A stretch of DNA of 29,112 nucleotides from a candidate division TA06 bacterium SM23_40. GTDB taxonomy: Bacteria > LJUI01 > SM1-40. The translations under genes were made by a program, and so were the position numbers. Positions 23,262 to 29,112 of this stretch are shown in pieces. A model generated the notes under the pieces. The model was not told where the DNA came from. It was given only the letters and a program-made list of their open reading frames with translations, and made no database searches. Positions within the stretch are counted from its first letter, which is position 1. Each line of letters starts with the position of its first letter. Where the stretch lies: NCBI GenBank assembly GCA_001303705.1, contig LJUI01000013.1, positions 1 through 29,112 of the forward strand, written 5' to 3'.

Positions 23262-23960
23262 CTATGTGGTGCTGCTCTTCCTCATCCACGGGTGGTACGA
23301 GTCGAGCGTATAGAGGATGGCCAGCGGGTTGTGTCCCAACAGGCGATCCTTCACCGCGAGGACCGTGGTCAACGCTTCGGAGAACTTGAAGAACAGGGCA
23401 TCATGGCCAACGCAGAGCCCGAGCACCACATTGAAATCGGTCCCTGCCTCATTGAGCACCATAGCTTGGCCGACTGGATTGCACATGGCTTCGGGTGATC
23501 CGATGTTGATCTTTTCATCATCCCGTACGCCGATGCTCTTTTTCGGCACACCCCCAACCTTGCATACCACAGAGACAACGTCGAATCCCTGCGCGCGGAA
23601 GACCTCTGTCGCCAGCCGGGCCTCCTCGTGGAGCCCCGAGCAGAATGCAAGGCCGAGACGCTCATAGCCCATGCGGTGGGCAAACTCCACTATCTCCTGA
23701 ATCCTCGGCTTCACAGGACGCTTCACGTACGGGACGACCTCCCGGCCGGCATAGCACGCAGCCTCCTGGATCGAGGCCTGGCGAGCGTATTCGCGCACCT
23801 CAGGGCGGGTATAGATCGATTCCACCTGTTTGTATCTATCTCCAAAGCCGATGGAAGGACAGCCTTTCGGCCCCGTTCCCTCAGGCATCCTGCATATGCG
23901 CCGATCGGCCGGGAGCGGGCAATCGGCGCATGAGGCTCGGCGGCCCGAACTAGTGGTCAC
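23262..23960 (-). CDS. DUF1847 Cys-rich protein
   Basis: A 232-residue protein of the DUF1847 family, which occurs mainly in anaerobes and is annotated as metal-binding. The Cys-rich start (SCADCPLPADRRICR... KGCPS) is followed by EAACYAGR, LAFCSGLHEEA and the C-terminal GLCVGHDALFFKFSEALTTVLAVKDRLLGHNPLAILY, which is the family signature. I choose the GTG at 23960 (GGGGAG about 8 bases upstream), which lies inside the last codons of the Mrp-NifX gene and so couples translation; a TTG seven codons earlier is less likely. No reaction is known. Eight or more conserved Cys suggest an Fe-S cluster or metal site. Confidence 0.85.
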   Translation of the reverse strand: MTTSSGRRASCADCPLPADRRICRMPEGTGPKGCPSIGFGDRYKQVESIYTRPEVREYARQASIQEAACYAGREVVPYVKRPVKPRIQEIVEFAHRMGYERLGLAFCSGLHEEARLATEVFRAQGFDVVSVVCKVGGVPKKSIGVRDDEKINIGSPEAMCNPVGQAMVLNEAGTDFNVVLGLCVGHDALFFKFSEALTTVLAVKDRLLGHNPLAILYTLDSYHPWMRKSSTT

Positions 23961-25314
23961 AGATATTCTCCCCCGTCGCAAGCGTCCCGCTCAGGTACTG
24001 ACTAACGAGGTCATGAGGAGGAAGGGATGGCGCTCCAACCACGACCTCAATGCCATTCTGCGCGAAGATCGCCCGTGCCCGCTGCCCCATTCCGCCGGCT
24101 ATGATGATGTTCGCTCCGTTCTCGTGAAGCCAGCGAGGCAGGGCGCCGGGCTCATGTGGGGGTCCGGTCTTCATCTCGGTTCCTCTGATCTCTCCCCCTA
24201 CGACATCAACAAGGGCGAATGTCTCGCAGTGACCGAAGTGGGCGGAGAGCTTGCCGTCTGCGATCGGGACCGCTATCCTCAACGTTTCATCGGAACGAGG
24301 AATCATATTCTCCTCCTCTGAATCACATGGTGCGCCGTGCCCCGGCCCGGCACCTCCTCCCGAGGCCTGCCTCCTTCTGCCGTCGTCCCCGGAGGTGCCC
24401 GCCCTCTCCATGGGAGAACGACTGTCGAGGCTCAGTATACGCTCAACGATGTTTCCGAATGCCTGGCCAGCGGGCGTGGCCGACTCCCCCGTGAGCAACG
24501 GCTGCCCGCGGTCAGAACGATCGACGATCTCTGGCTCGAGGGGGATGCTCGCGAGGAATGGCACACCCATCTCGAGCGCCATCTTCCTCCCCCCGCCGGT
24601 CTTGAATACATCGATGCGTTTCCCACAGTGGGGACAGGTGAGCCAGCTCATGTTCTCCACCACCCCGAGCACCCCAAGACCGAGACGCCGGCAGAATGTG
24701 ATGCACTTGCGGACATCGGAGAGTGCGAGCTCTTGAGGAGTCGTCACGATTATCGCCCCGTCGGCCTGACCGATGAGCTGAATGATGGAGAGCGGCTCAT
24801 CGCCAGTTCCCGGAGGCGAGTCAACGATGAGGTAGTCGAGTTCGCCCCATTCGACATCCTTGAGGAACTGCTTGATGGCGCCCATCTTGAGAGGACCGCG
24901 CCAGATGATCGGTGCCTGGTCACTGCTCAGCATGAAGCCGATCGACATCACCACGAGATTGGGGCCGGCCTTGACCGGCGATATGCCCGTCGGCGCGGCG
25001 CCGGGACGCTTGCCCTCCAGCCCGAGGAGCTTCGGAACACTCGGGCCGTGGATGTCGATGTCAAGAAGCCCCACGCGCTTCCCCGCAACCGCCAATTGAA
25101 CTGCAAGATTGACGGCAACCGTGCTCTTGCCCACACCTCCCTTCCCGCTCAGTACCACTATCTTATGACCGATCGATGCCATGCGCCGGCCGATAGCCAG
25201 TCGGTCCATATCGACGTTCGGGCCACTCGTCTCTCCGTGTCCCGTTCTCCCACTGGCCTCTGTCGACGCGCCCGATCCCTCGCTATCTCCCGATCTATCT
25301 TCTCGTTTTGCCAC
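23950..25314 (-). CDS. Mrp/NBP35 ATPase fused to NifX/ORP domain (MrpORP-like)
   Basis: A 454-residue two-domain protein. Residues about 40-300 are an Mrp/NBP35/ApbC Fe-S carrier ATPase: deviant Walker A SGKGGVGKST (56-65), LLDIDIHGPS, YLIVDSPPGTGDEP, and the cluster-binding TCPHCG (Cys227, Cys230). A Gly/Arg-rich linker (300-340) leads to a NifX / dinitrogenase-cofactor domain (344-450: RIAVPIADGKLSAHFGHCETFALVD... ANIIIAGGMGQRA). The same fusion, MrpORP, is known from sulfate-reducing Desulfovibrio as part of the orange-protein complex, where the ORP domain can bind a Mo-Cu-S cluster. The start is a GTG at 25314 with AAGGAGG 8 bases upstream. Two ferredoxin-ATPases lie directly upstream, matching that complex. 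Confidence 0.93.
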   Translation of the reverse strand: MAKREDRSGDSEGSGASTEASGRTGHGETSGPNVDMDRLAIGRRMASIGHKIVVLSGKGGVGKSTVAVNLAVQLAVAGKRVGLLDIDIHGPSVPKLLGLEGKRPGAAPTGISPVKAGPNLVVMSIGFMLSSDQAPIIWRGPLKMGAIKQFLKDVEWGELDYLIVDSPPGTGDEPLSIIQLIGQADGAIIVTTPQELALSDVRKCITFCRRLGLGVLGVVENMSWLTCPHCGKRIDVFKTGGGRKMALEMGVPFLASIPLEPEIVDRSDRGQPLLTGESATPAGQAFGNIVERILSLDSRSPMERAGTSGDDGRRRQASGGGAGPGHGAPCDSEEENMIPRSDETLRIAVPIADGKLSAHFGHCETFALVDVVGGEIRGTEMKTGPPHEPGALPRWLHENGANIIIAGGMGQRARAIFAQNGIEVVVGAPSLPPHDLVSQYLSGTLATGENICDH

Positions 25315-25340
25315 TCCAGTTCCTCCTTAATTTCTTCTCC

Positions 25341-25385
25341 GATGGGGGACGACGCTCACACCCGATCTCATGCGTCTCCCCCATC
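25341..25385 (-). promoter_or_regulatory. Long hairpin between the ferredoxin-ATPase and Mrp-NifX genes
   Basis: On the minus strand GATGGGGGAGACGC pairs with GCGTCGTCCCCCATC (14 bp with a single-base bulge) around a 16-base loop. It lies 8 bases after the ATPase stop and 27 bases before the Mrp-NifX start. No T tract follows, so it is more likely an mRNA processing, stabilising or partial attenuation element than a terminator. Confidence 0.6.
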
Positions 25386-25392
25386 TGCCCGA

Positions 25393-26256
25393 TCAACGGC
25401 CCAGCGATGCCAGGACGCCATCCCATACTTCCTCTATCGCTGAGGCCGCACCGTCACTACAGTATTCGACCACCGATTGTCGGTGGATCATCGCCTCCGT
25501 CACCCTCTGGTCGAACGGTATCCGCCCGCAGAGTCGGATCCCTTCACGGTTACAGAGCGTATCGATTCTCGCGGTCATGTCAAGGTTAATGTCGTATCGA
25601 TTGATGCACGCGATGACCGGTATATCGAAGTGGACAGCCAATCCCACGATACGCTCCATGTCGTGGATCCCTGAAAGCGTCGGTTCAGCGACGACCAGAA
25701 CGAGGTCTACTCCGGTTATCGAGGAGATGACCGGACACCCGATCCCTGGCGGGCCATCTATCAGTACCAGACCCAGCCCCCGCTCCCTACCCAGGGTCTT
25801 CGCCTCATTCCGAATAACAGCGACGAGCTTCCCCGAGTTCTCCTCAGCGATCCCCAGGCGGGCGTGGACGAGCGGCCCCACCCGCGTCTCTGAGACGAAC
25901 CACTCGCCTGAGACGTTCTCTTCGAGGTCAATGGCCTGCTCAGGACAGACGTGCGCGCAGACACCGCACCCCTCACAGGCGAATCGATCGACGATGAGGT
26001 CACTCGATATCGCATCGAACCGGCAGACCTCGCGGCATTCGCCACAGGCAGAACAGGCTCCCTCGTCGATACATGCCGTCCGGCTGGAACGGAACTCCTC
26101 CCGTCTCACAATAGTGGGCTCGAGGAGAAGGTGGAGATCGGCCGCATCGACATCGCCATCTACGAGGACCGAGTCCTTCGCGAGAGAGGCGAGAGATGCT
26201 ATGACGCTCGTCTTTCCCGTCCCGCCCTTTCCGCTGACGACCGCTACCTGCTTCAT
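25393..26256 (-). CDS. MinD-family ATPase with inserted double [4Fe-4S] ferredoxin (ORP-complex type)
   Basis: A 287-residue MinD/ParA-like ATPase: Walker A SGKGGTGKTS (8-17), LVDGDVDAADLH, and Walker B-like LVLIDGPPGIGCPVIS. A ferredoxin domain is inserted at about 60-110 with two clusters, ACSACGECREVCRF (Cys68, 71, 74, 78) and CEGCGVCAHVCPE (Cys94, 97, 100, 104). In the first cluster the Pro after the last Cys is replaced by Arg. Paired copies of such proteins flank the ORP genes in Desulfovibrio and form the orange-protein complex. Its ATG overlaps the stop of the paralogue upstream (ATGA), so the two are made together, probably as a heterodimer. Confidence 0.92.
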   Translation of the reverse strand: MKQVAVVSGKGGTGKTSVIASLASLAKDSVLVDGDVDAADLHLLLEPTIVRREEFRSSRTACIDEGACSACGECREVCRFDAISSDLIVDRFACEGCGVCAHVCPEQAIDLEENVSGEWFVSETRVGPLVHARLGIAEENSGKLVAVIRNEAKTLGRERGLGLVLIDGPPGIGCPVISSITGVDLVLVVAEPTLSGIHDMERIVGLAVHFDIPVIACINRYDINLDMTARIDTLCNREGIRLCGRIPFDQRVTEAMIHRQSVVEYCSDGAASAIEEVWDGVLASLGR

Positions 26257-27122
26257 CGACTCACCTCATGGTGGAGAGCACGGCCGCGAATCGCACGCTC
26301 CTCGATGCTCCGGAGAAGTGTCTGAAAGGCGACTCTCCACTCCGCCATCATCTCGACCAACAGCTCCCCCCGCGAGTACGCTTCGGCAATACGGCGGTCG
26401 AACGGTATCTCTAAGTCAATCGGTATCCCTTGATCGCGGCAGTAGTGATAGACTTCCTCATCACCGAGGCCTGCCCGGTTGACCACCACACTGAATGGTA
26501 TTTGCAGCTCACGCACTGTCTGTACCGCCAGTACCAGGTCATTCAGTCCGAAAGGAGTCGGTTCGGTGACGAGGAGCACGAAGTCGGCCCCCCTGATACT
26601 CTCGATCACGGGGCAGGAGGTGCCCGGAGGAGCATCGATAATAACGAGTCTCGATCTCTCGATCCTTTTCTTCACCGCCCGAATGAGCGGAGGGGACATC
26701 GCCTCTCCGATCCGAAGCCGGCCGTGGACGAAATCGATGCCCCCCGCAGTCCCCCATTCGACCGTACCGATCTCCCGCGGTATTTCCCGGATGGCATCTG
26801 TGGGACAGACGAGAGAACAGCCGCCGCAGCCGTGGCAGAGCTCCTGGAATGTGAGGACCTGATCGCCCAGCACCGCGATCGCATGGTAGGCACATATCTC
26901 CGCGCATTCACGGCAAAGGTTGCACTTCTCCATCTCGACATCAGGTACGGGTATGGTCACGCACTCCGAACCGCGTATCTCGGGCCTGAGGAAGATATGC
27001 ACGTTCGGCTCCTCGACATCGCAGTCGAGCAACTGCACAGCTGAGGCACTGGACGCGGCGAGGCTGGTCGCGACTGTCGTCTTGCCGGTGCCGCCTTTGC
27101 CGCTCGCAACAGCAACGATCAT
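26253..27122 (-). CDS. MinD-family ATPase with inserted double [4Fe-4S] ferredoxin, paralogue
   Basis: A 289-residue paralogue of the next gene: Walker A SGKGGTGKTT (7-16), LLDCDVEEPNVHIF, ferredoxin clusters CNLCRECAEICAYH (Cys67, 70, 73, 77) and CHGCGGCSLVCPT (Cys96, 99, 102, 106), then LVIIDAPPGTSCPVIES and LLVTEPTPFGLNDL. Here too the fourth Cys of the first cluster lacks the following Pro. The ATG at 27122 begins a two-gene unit about 90 bases after the zinc-ribbon gene. ATP hydrolysis could gate cluster transfer or electron flow to the NifX/ORP proteins encoded alongside. Confidence 0.92.
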   Translation of the reverse strand: MIVAVASGKGGTGKTTVATSLAASSASAVQLLDCDVEEPNVHIFLRPEIRGSECVTIPVPDVEMEKCNLCRECAEICAYHAIAVLGDQVLTFQELCHGCGGCSLVCPTDAIREIPREIGTVEWGTAGGIDFVHGRLRIGEAMSPPLIRAVKKRIERSRLVIIDAPPGTSCPVIESIRGADFVLLVTEPTPFGLNDLVLAVQTVRELQIPFSVVVNRAGLGDEEVYHYCRDQGIPIDLEIPFDRRIAEAYSRGELLVEMMAEWRVAFQTLLRSIEERAIRGRALHHEVSR

Positions 27123-27213
27123 AGATCAGGTCCTTAGTTGCTGCCCTCTCATAGCCGAGAACAGGTCGAACTCGTCTCTGTAGCTATCCCGACAGAACCC
27201 ACGGGGGAGAGTT

Positions 27214-27423
27214 TTACCGTGCGCGGGTCATCGCAGCCCCACACTTCGGGCACTTGACCGAATTACACGGCACCCCACGCTGGTGTGGTACTTTCGCTCC
27301 ACAATCCGGACAGACACAGTCCCCTCCGGGCCCCAATCCGTACCCCCCCATCCTTCCACTGCCCTGTCCCTGTCCACCCCCACCGGGTTCTCCGGGCGGT
27401 CCAGTTCCATTCCCACGTGGCAT
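27214..27423 (-). CDS. Gly-rich small zinc-ribbon protein
   Basis: A 69-residue protein: MPRGNGTGPPGEPGG, a Gly/Gln-rich first half, then a ribbon with CVCPDCGAKVPH and CNSVKCPKCGAAM (four Cys in two CxxC pairs plus two extra). The opening resembles the MPGxDGTGPxG start of DUF5320 proteins such as the one at 28388-28816. The ATG at 27423 has GGGAGG 9 bases upstream and sits at the stop codon of the NifU-like gene, so translation is likely coupled. Proteins of this kind are common beside NifX genes in anaerobes and archaea; a metal-delivery role is only a guess. Confidence 0.8.
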   Translation of the reverse strand: MPRGNGTGPPGEPGGGGQGQGSGRMGGYGLGPGGDCVCPDCGAKVPHQRGVPCNSVKCPKCGAAMTRAR

Positions 27424-27424
27424 C

Positions 27425-27865
27425 TCAGTTCCCTCCCTTCGAATGGATGTCATCGATGGCCCGCCGCAACGTCGCCACCGCCAGCTCGGCGCAGTGTGCG
27501 TACGACTCAGGCAGGCCGCCGAGAATCTCGAGTATGTCCTCGGGCATAATTCTTGCAGCCTCCTCTCCCGTCTTCCCCCTTGCGATATCTGTCACTACGC
27601 AACCACAAGCAAGGCTCGGTCCGCACCCGTCGGTCAGGAACGTCGCTTCGCGTATCCGACCGTCCCTCACTCCGAGAAAGATCGACATCGTGTCCCCACA
27701 CGGGCCTGTGAACGTAGCCTGCCCATCAGGATCCTCGAGCTCGCCGACATTGATGGGATCGAGGAAAAGCTCTATCACTCGCTCGCTGAATACCTTCCGT
27801 GCATCGGCGAGGATCTGATCCTGAATGTCGCGCGCCACCCTATCCAGATCCATTTCCGGGGACAT
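27425..27865 (-). CDS. NifU/IscU-like Fe-S scaffold protein
   Basis: A 146-residue protein of the NifU N-terminal / IscU family, on which Fe-S clusters are assembled. All three cluster Cys are in place: GPCGDTM (Cys56, with Asp58), TDGCGPSLACGC (Cys81, plus two extra Cys at 87 and 89) and YAHCAELA (Cys125). ARGKTGEEA and LGGLPES are further family marks. The LPPVK chaperone-binding motif of classical IscU is replaced by LGGLPES. The ATG at 27865 follows GGGAGGG by about 10 bases; an ATG four codons on is an alternative. No cysteine desulfurase is encoded in the window. Confidence 0.9.
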   Translation of the reverse strand: MSPEMDLDRVARDIQDQILADARKVFSERVIELFLDPINVGELEDPDGQATFTGPCGDTMSIFLGVRDGRIREATFLTDGCGPSLACGCVVTDIARGKTGEEAARIMPEDILEILGGLPESYAHCAELAVATLRRAIDDIHSKGGN

Positions 27866-27943
27866 CCTTGCTCGTTCCCTCCCTCTGAGGCCGACTGATG
27901 ACCGACGCCTCGTCCGGCACCGGTCGGTGAGTCGGCGGCTCGA

Positions 27944-28306
27944 TCACGCCCAATGGCTTTCCTTGTCGGGACCCGTTACCACCGCCAGCTTTCCCTGTCT
28001 GAACTGCTCGATGGCCTCTCGCACGGTCCCGGTCGCACCTACTACGACCTTGATCTGTCCGGCGGCGAGGGTGCGGAACGCCTTCGGACCGCAGTGGCCG
28101 GTGATGACATGAGTCACCCCGCGCTGGGCTATGTTCTGCGCCGCCTGGATCCCTGCCCCCTGCGGCGCCGACAGGGTCTGAGAATTGTCCACCCATTCGT
28201 ACTCCATTGACTCCAGTTCGACGATAATGAAACCCGCCGCCCTGCCGAAGCGCTCATCTACTGGCGAATCGAGATCTCTCCCCTTGCTCGTGATACCGAT
28301 CTTCAT
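27944..28306 (-). CDS. NifX/NifB-type dinitrogenase-cofactor domain protein (ORP-like)
   Basis: A 120-residue single-domain protein of the dinitrogenase iron-molybdenum cofactor biosynthesis family: MKIGITSKGRDLDSPVDERFGRA at the start, then SAPQGAGIQAAQNIAQRGVTHVITGHCGPKA and IKVVVGATGTVREAIEQF. The same fold carries FeMo-co precursors in NifX/NafY and the Mo-Cu-S cluster in Desulfovibrio orange protein. With no nitrogenase genes nearby, an ORP-type function is more likely. The ATG at 28306 has GGGAG 8 bases upstream; the frame is open 18 codons further without family similarity. The single Cys (GHCGPKA) is a possible ligand. Confidence 0.92.
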   Translation of the reverse strand: MKIGITSKGRDLDSPVDERFGRAAGFIIVELESMEYEWVDNSQTLSAPQGAGIQAAQNIAQRGVTHVITGHCGPKAFRTLAAGQIKVVVGATGTVREAIEQFRQGKLAVVTGPDKESHWA

Positions 28307-28387
28307 TCTCCAGCTCCCGGGTGTGGTGTTATAGACGGGCGACACGAGGGCGGAGTTCACCGCCTCCGTCCCCGCGTCGCCCAGGCC

Positions 28388-28816
28388 TTATTCAGCCTCT
28401 TTCTTGCTCTTGCTCAGCTCTTTCATTCGGGCCCTGATCTCATCCATCTCCGCCTGGAGATCGGCCATCTCCTGTTCCAGAAACGCCCTCTCATCCGCCG
28501 GTGAGGGCGCACCCTCATACGGAGCGCCGTACGGGTAGGGCCCACCGTACCCCCAGTACGGGTGCGGGAACTGCCCTCCGCCGAAAGACCACCATCCCCG
28601 CCCCCGGCCCTGTCCACCACCCCAGCCTCTGCCGACGCCCCAACCTCTGCCGCCACCCCAGGCCCGACCTCTTCCCCCACCCCAGGGGAATCCGCCGCGC
28701 CCGACGCCGAACCGGGGCGTGCGGCCGTAGTACCCGCGGCCGCCGGTGCATAGCCCGAGCCCGCGCCCGGTCATGGGGCCAGCTCCCATCGGCCCTGTGC
28801 GATCAAGTCCTGGCAT
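28388..28816 (-). CDS. DUF5320 protein, Gly/Trp/Arg-rich with C-terminal coiled coil
   Basis: A 142-residue protein beginning MPGLDRTGPMGAGPMTGRGLGLC, the DUF5320 hallmark, followed by a long Gly-Arg-Trp-rich low-complexity stretch (residues 24-95), a Pro/Tyr segment and a C-terminal coiled coil (ERAFLEQEMADLQAEMDEIRARMKEL). Such proteins accompany NifX-like and Mrp genes in many anaerobes; function unknown. The ATG at 28816 has GAGGAGG 9 bases upstream. The frame remains open 81 codons upstream into the NifX gene. Confidence 0.88.
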   Translation of the reverse strand: MPGLDRTGPMGAGPMTGRGLGLCTGGRGYYGRTPRFGVGRGGFPWGGGRGRAWGGGRGWGVGRGWGGGQGRGRGWWSFGGGQFPHPYWGYGGPYPYGAPYEGAPSPADERAFLEQEMADLQAEMDEIRARMKELSKSKKEAE

Positions 28817-28874
28817 GATGCATACCTCCTCGTAGTAGAATTGCTCCTCATCTGGTCCCCTGTGGGGCCCCGGT

Positions 28875-29112
28875 TCATCGATCGGCCAGCCTCCTGGTGG
28901 GCGGCCAGCGGTGCCTGCCCAACGGCGTCCTCCCGCGCATACCTCTGCTCCGTCCCCGTCCTCGACTCCGCCGATGCCACCTGTGCGCTGAGTGCCGGGC
29001 TCTCGCCGGTCCGCCAGCAAGGAACTCCGCGAGCACCTCCTCAACCGGACCGGCGGCAAACGGGATCACCTGAACGCCGTGGCTGGCCAGGAGCCTCCCG
29101 GAAAACGCGCTT
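28875..29112 (-). CDS. NifX-domain protein, C-terminal part (cut by window edge)
   Basis: The last 79 codons of a minus-strand gene entering from the right edge. The visible start GRLLASHGVQVIPFAAGPVEEVLAEFLAGG is the C-terminal strand-helix of the NifX/dinitrogenase-cofactor domain (compare VVVGATGTVREAIEQF in the neighbour at 27944-28306). After it comes an Arg-rich tail of about 45 residues that looks unlike the family, so the true end may differ. The gene precedes the DUF5320 gene by about 60 bases. It would be the third NifX-type domain in this cluster. Confidence 0.65.
   Translation of the reverse strand, partial: SAFSGRLLASHGVQVIPFAAGPVEEVLAEFLAGGPARARHSAHRWHRRSRGRGRSRGMRGRTPLGRHRWPPTRRLADR

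Noticed and set aside
24337-26482. Two long plus-strand open frames (about 370 codons each)
   Set aside because: They are antisense to the Mrp-NifX and ferredoxin-ATPase genes, which carry complete catalytic motifs; the plus-strand translations are low-complexity Arg/Pro/Ser.
27944-28306. Nitrogenase cofactor biosynthesis locus
   Set aside because: No nifH, nifD, nifK, nifE, nifN or nifB gene is present; the ATPase and MrpORP neighbours fit the orange-protein complex better.

Overview
The window reads as chromosomal DNA of a high-GC, Gram-negative-type, probably anaerobic bacterium. ADP-heptose (LPS core) genes and an ECF sigma / membrane anti-sigma pair point to an outer membrane. A heterodisulfide-reductase-like HdrA with an MvhD partner, a cluster resembling the 'orange protein' (ORP) complex genes of sulfate reducers, DUF1847, DUF362-ferredoxin and DUF5320 genes point to an anaerobic, iron-sulfur-rich metabolism. 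I cannot name the lineage. There are no rRNA genes, and I recognised no tRNA, CRISPR array, insertion sequence or prophage.

Layout. 1-876: 5' end of a minus-strand proline-catabolism dehydrogenase, then about 670 bases without a gene that hold a CRP/FNR-type palindrome, two hairpin-plus-T7 structures and two divergent sigma70-type promoters. 877-1461: GNAT acetyltransferase. 1605-4386 (minus): an ECF sigma factor, its zinc-finger anti-sigma factor and an HtrA-like protein that appears to have lost its catalytic residues, behind a likely autoregulated ECF promoter. 4427-6916 (minus): heptose adenylyltransferase, heptose kinase and a three-repeat protein (probably DUF4046). 7121-11053 (minus): DUF362/ferredoxin protein, TPR lipoprotein, and a coupled PilZ / bifunctional-nuclease pair with a good promoter. 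11360-12484 (minus): site-2 protease with CBS domains, divergent from a thiamine operon (12764-15180, plus) of Thi4, an uncharacterised protein and ThiE. 15181-18351 (plus): a (GA)17 microsatellite and a 22-bp tandem repeat, then hdrA and mvhD. 18441-18992 (minus): phosphodiesterase-like protein.

19196-21894 (minus): a compact module with a 38-bp symmetric operator, an HTH-nucleotidyltransferase antitoxin-like gene, a HEPN toxin-like gene broken by a frameshift in a GA tract, a cytoplasmic gingipain/caspase-like cysteine peptidase and a small unknown protein. This looks like a toxin-antitoxin or defence cassette.

21958-29112 (minus): a long run of metal and Fe-S genes: a NifX-domain protein (cut by the window edge), DUF5320, a stand-alone NifX/ORP protein, a NifU/IscU-like scaffold, a Gly-rich zinc-ribbon protein, two MinD-type ATPases each carrying two ferredoxin clusters, an Mrp-NifX fusion (MrpORP type), DUF1847, an FmdB zinc ribbon, an OsmC protein and an ATC-hydrolase-like protein. 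Together they suggest a dedicated pathway that builds or carries an Fe-S or Mo/Cu-S type metal cluster, with its own scaffold, ATPases and small carriers. This cluster and the HEPN/C25 module are the two best candidates for undescribed biology. All functional statements come from motif recognition by eye; no database search was run.
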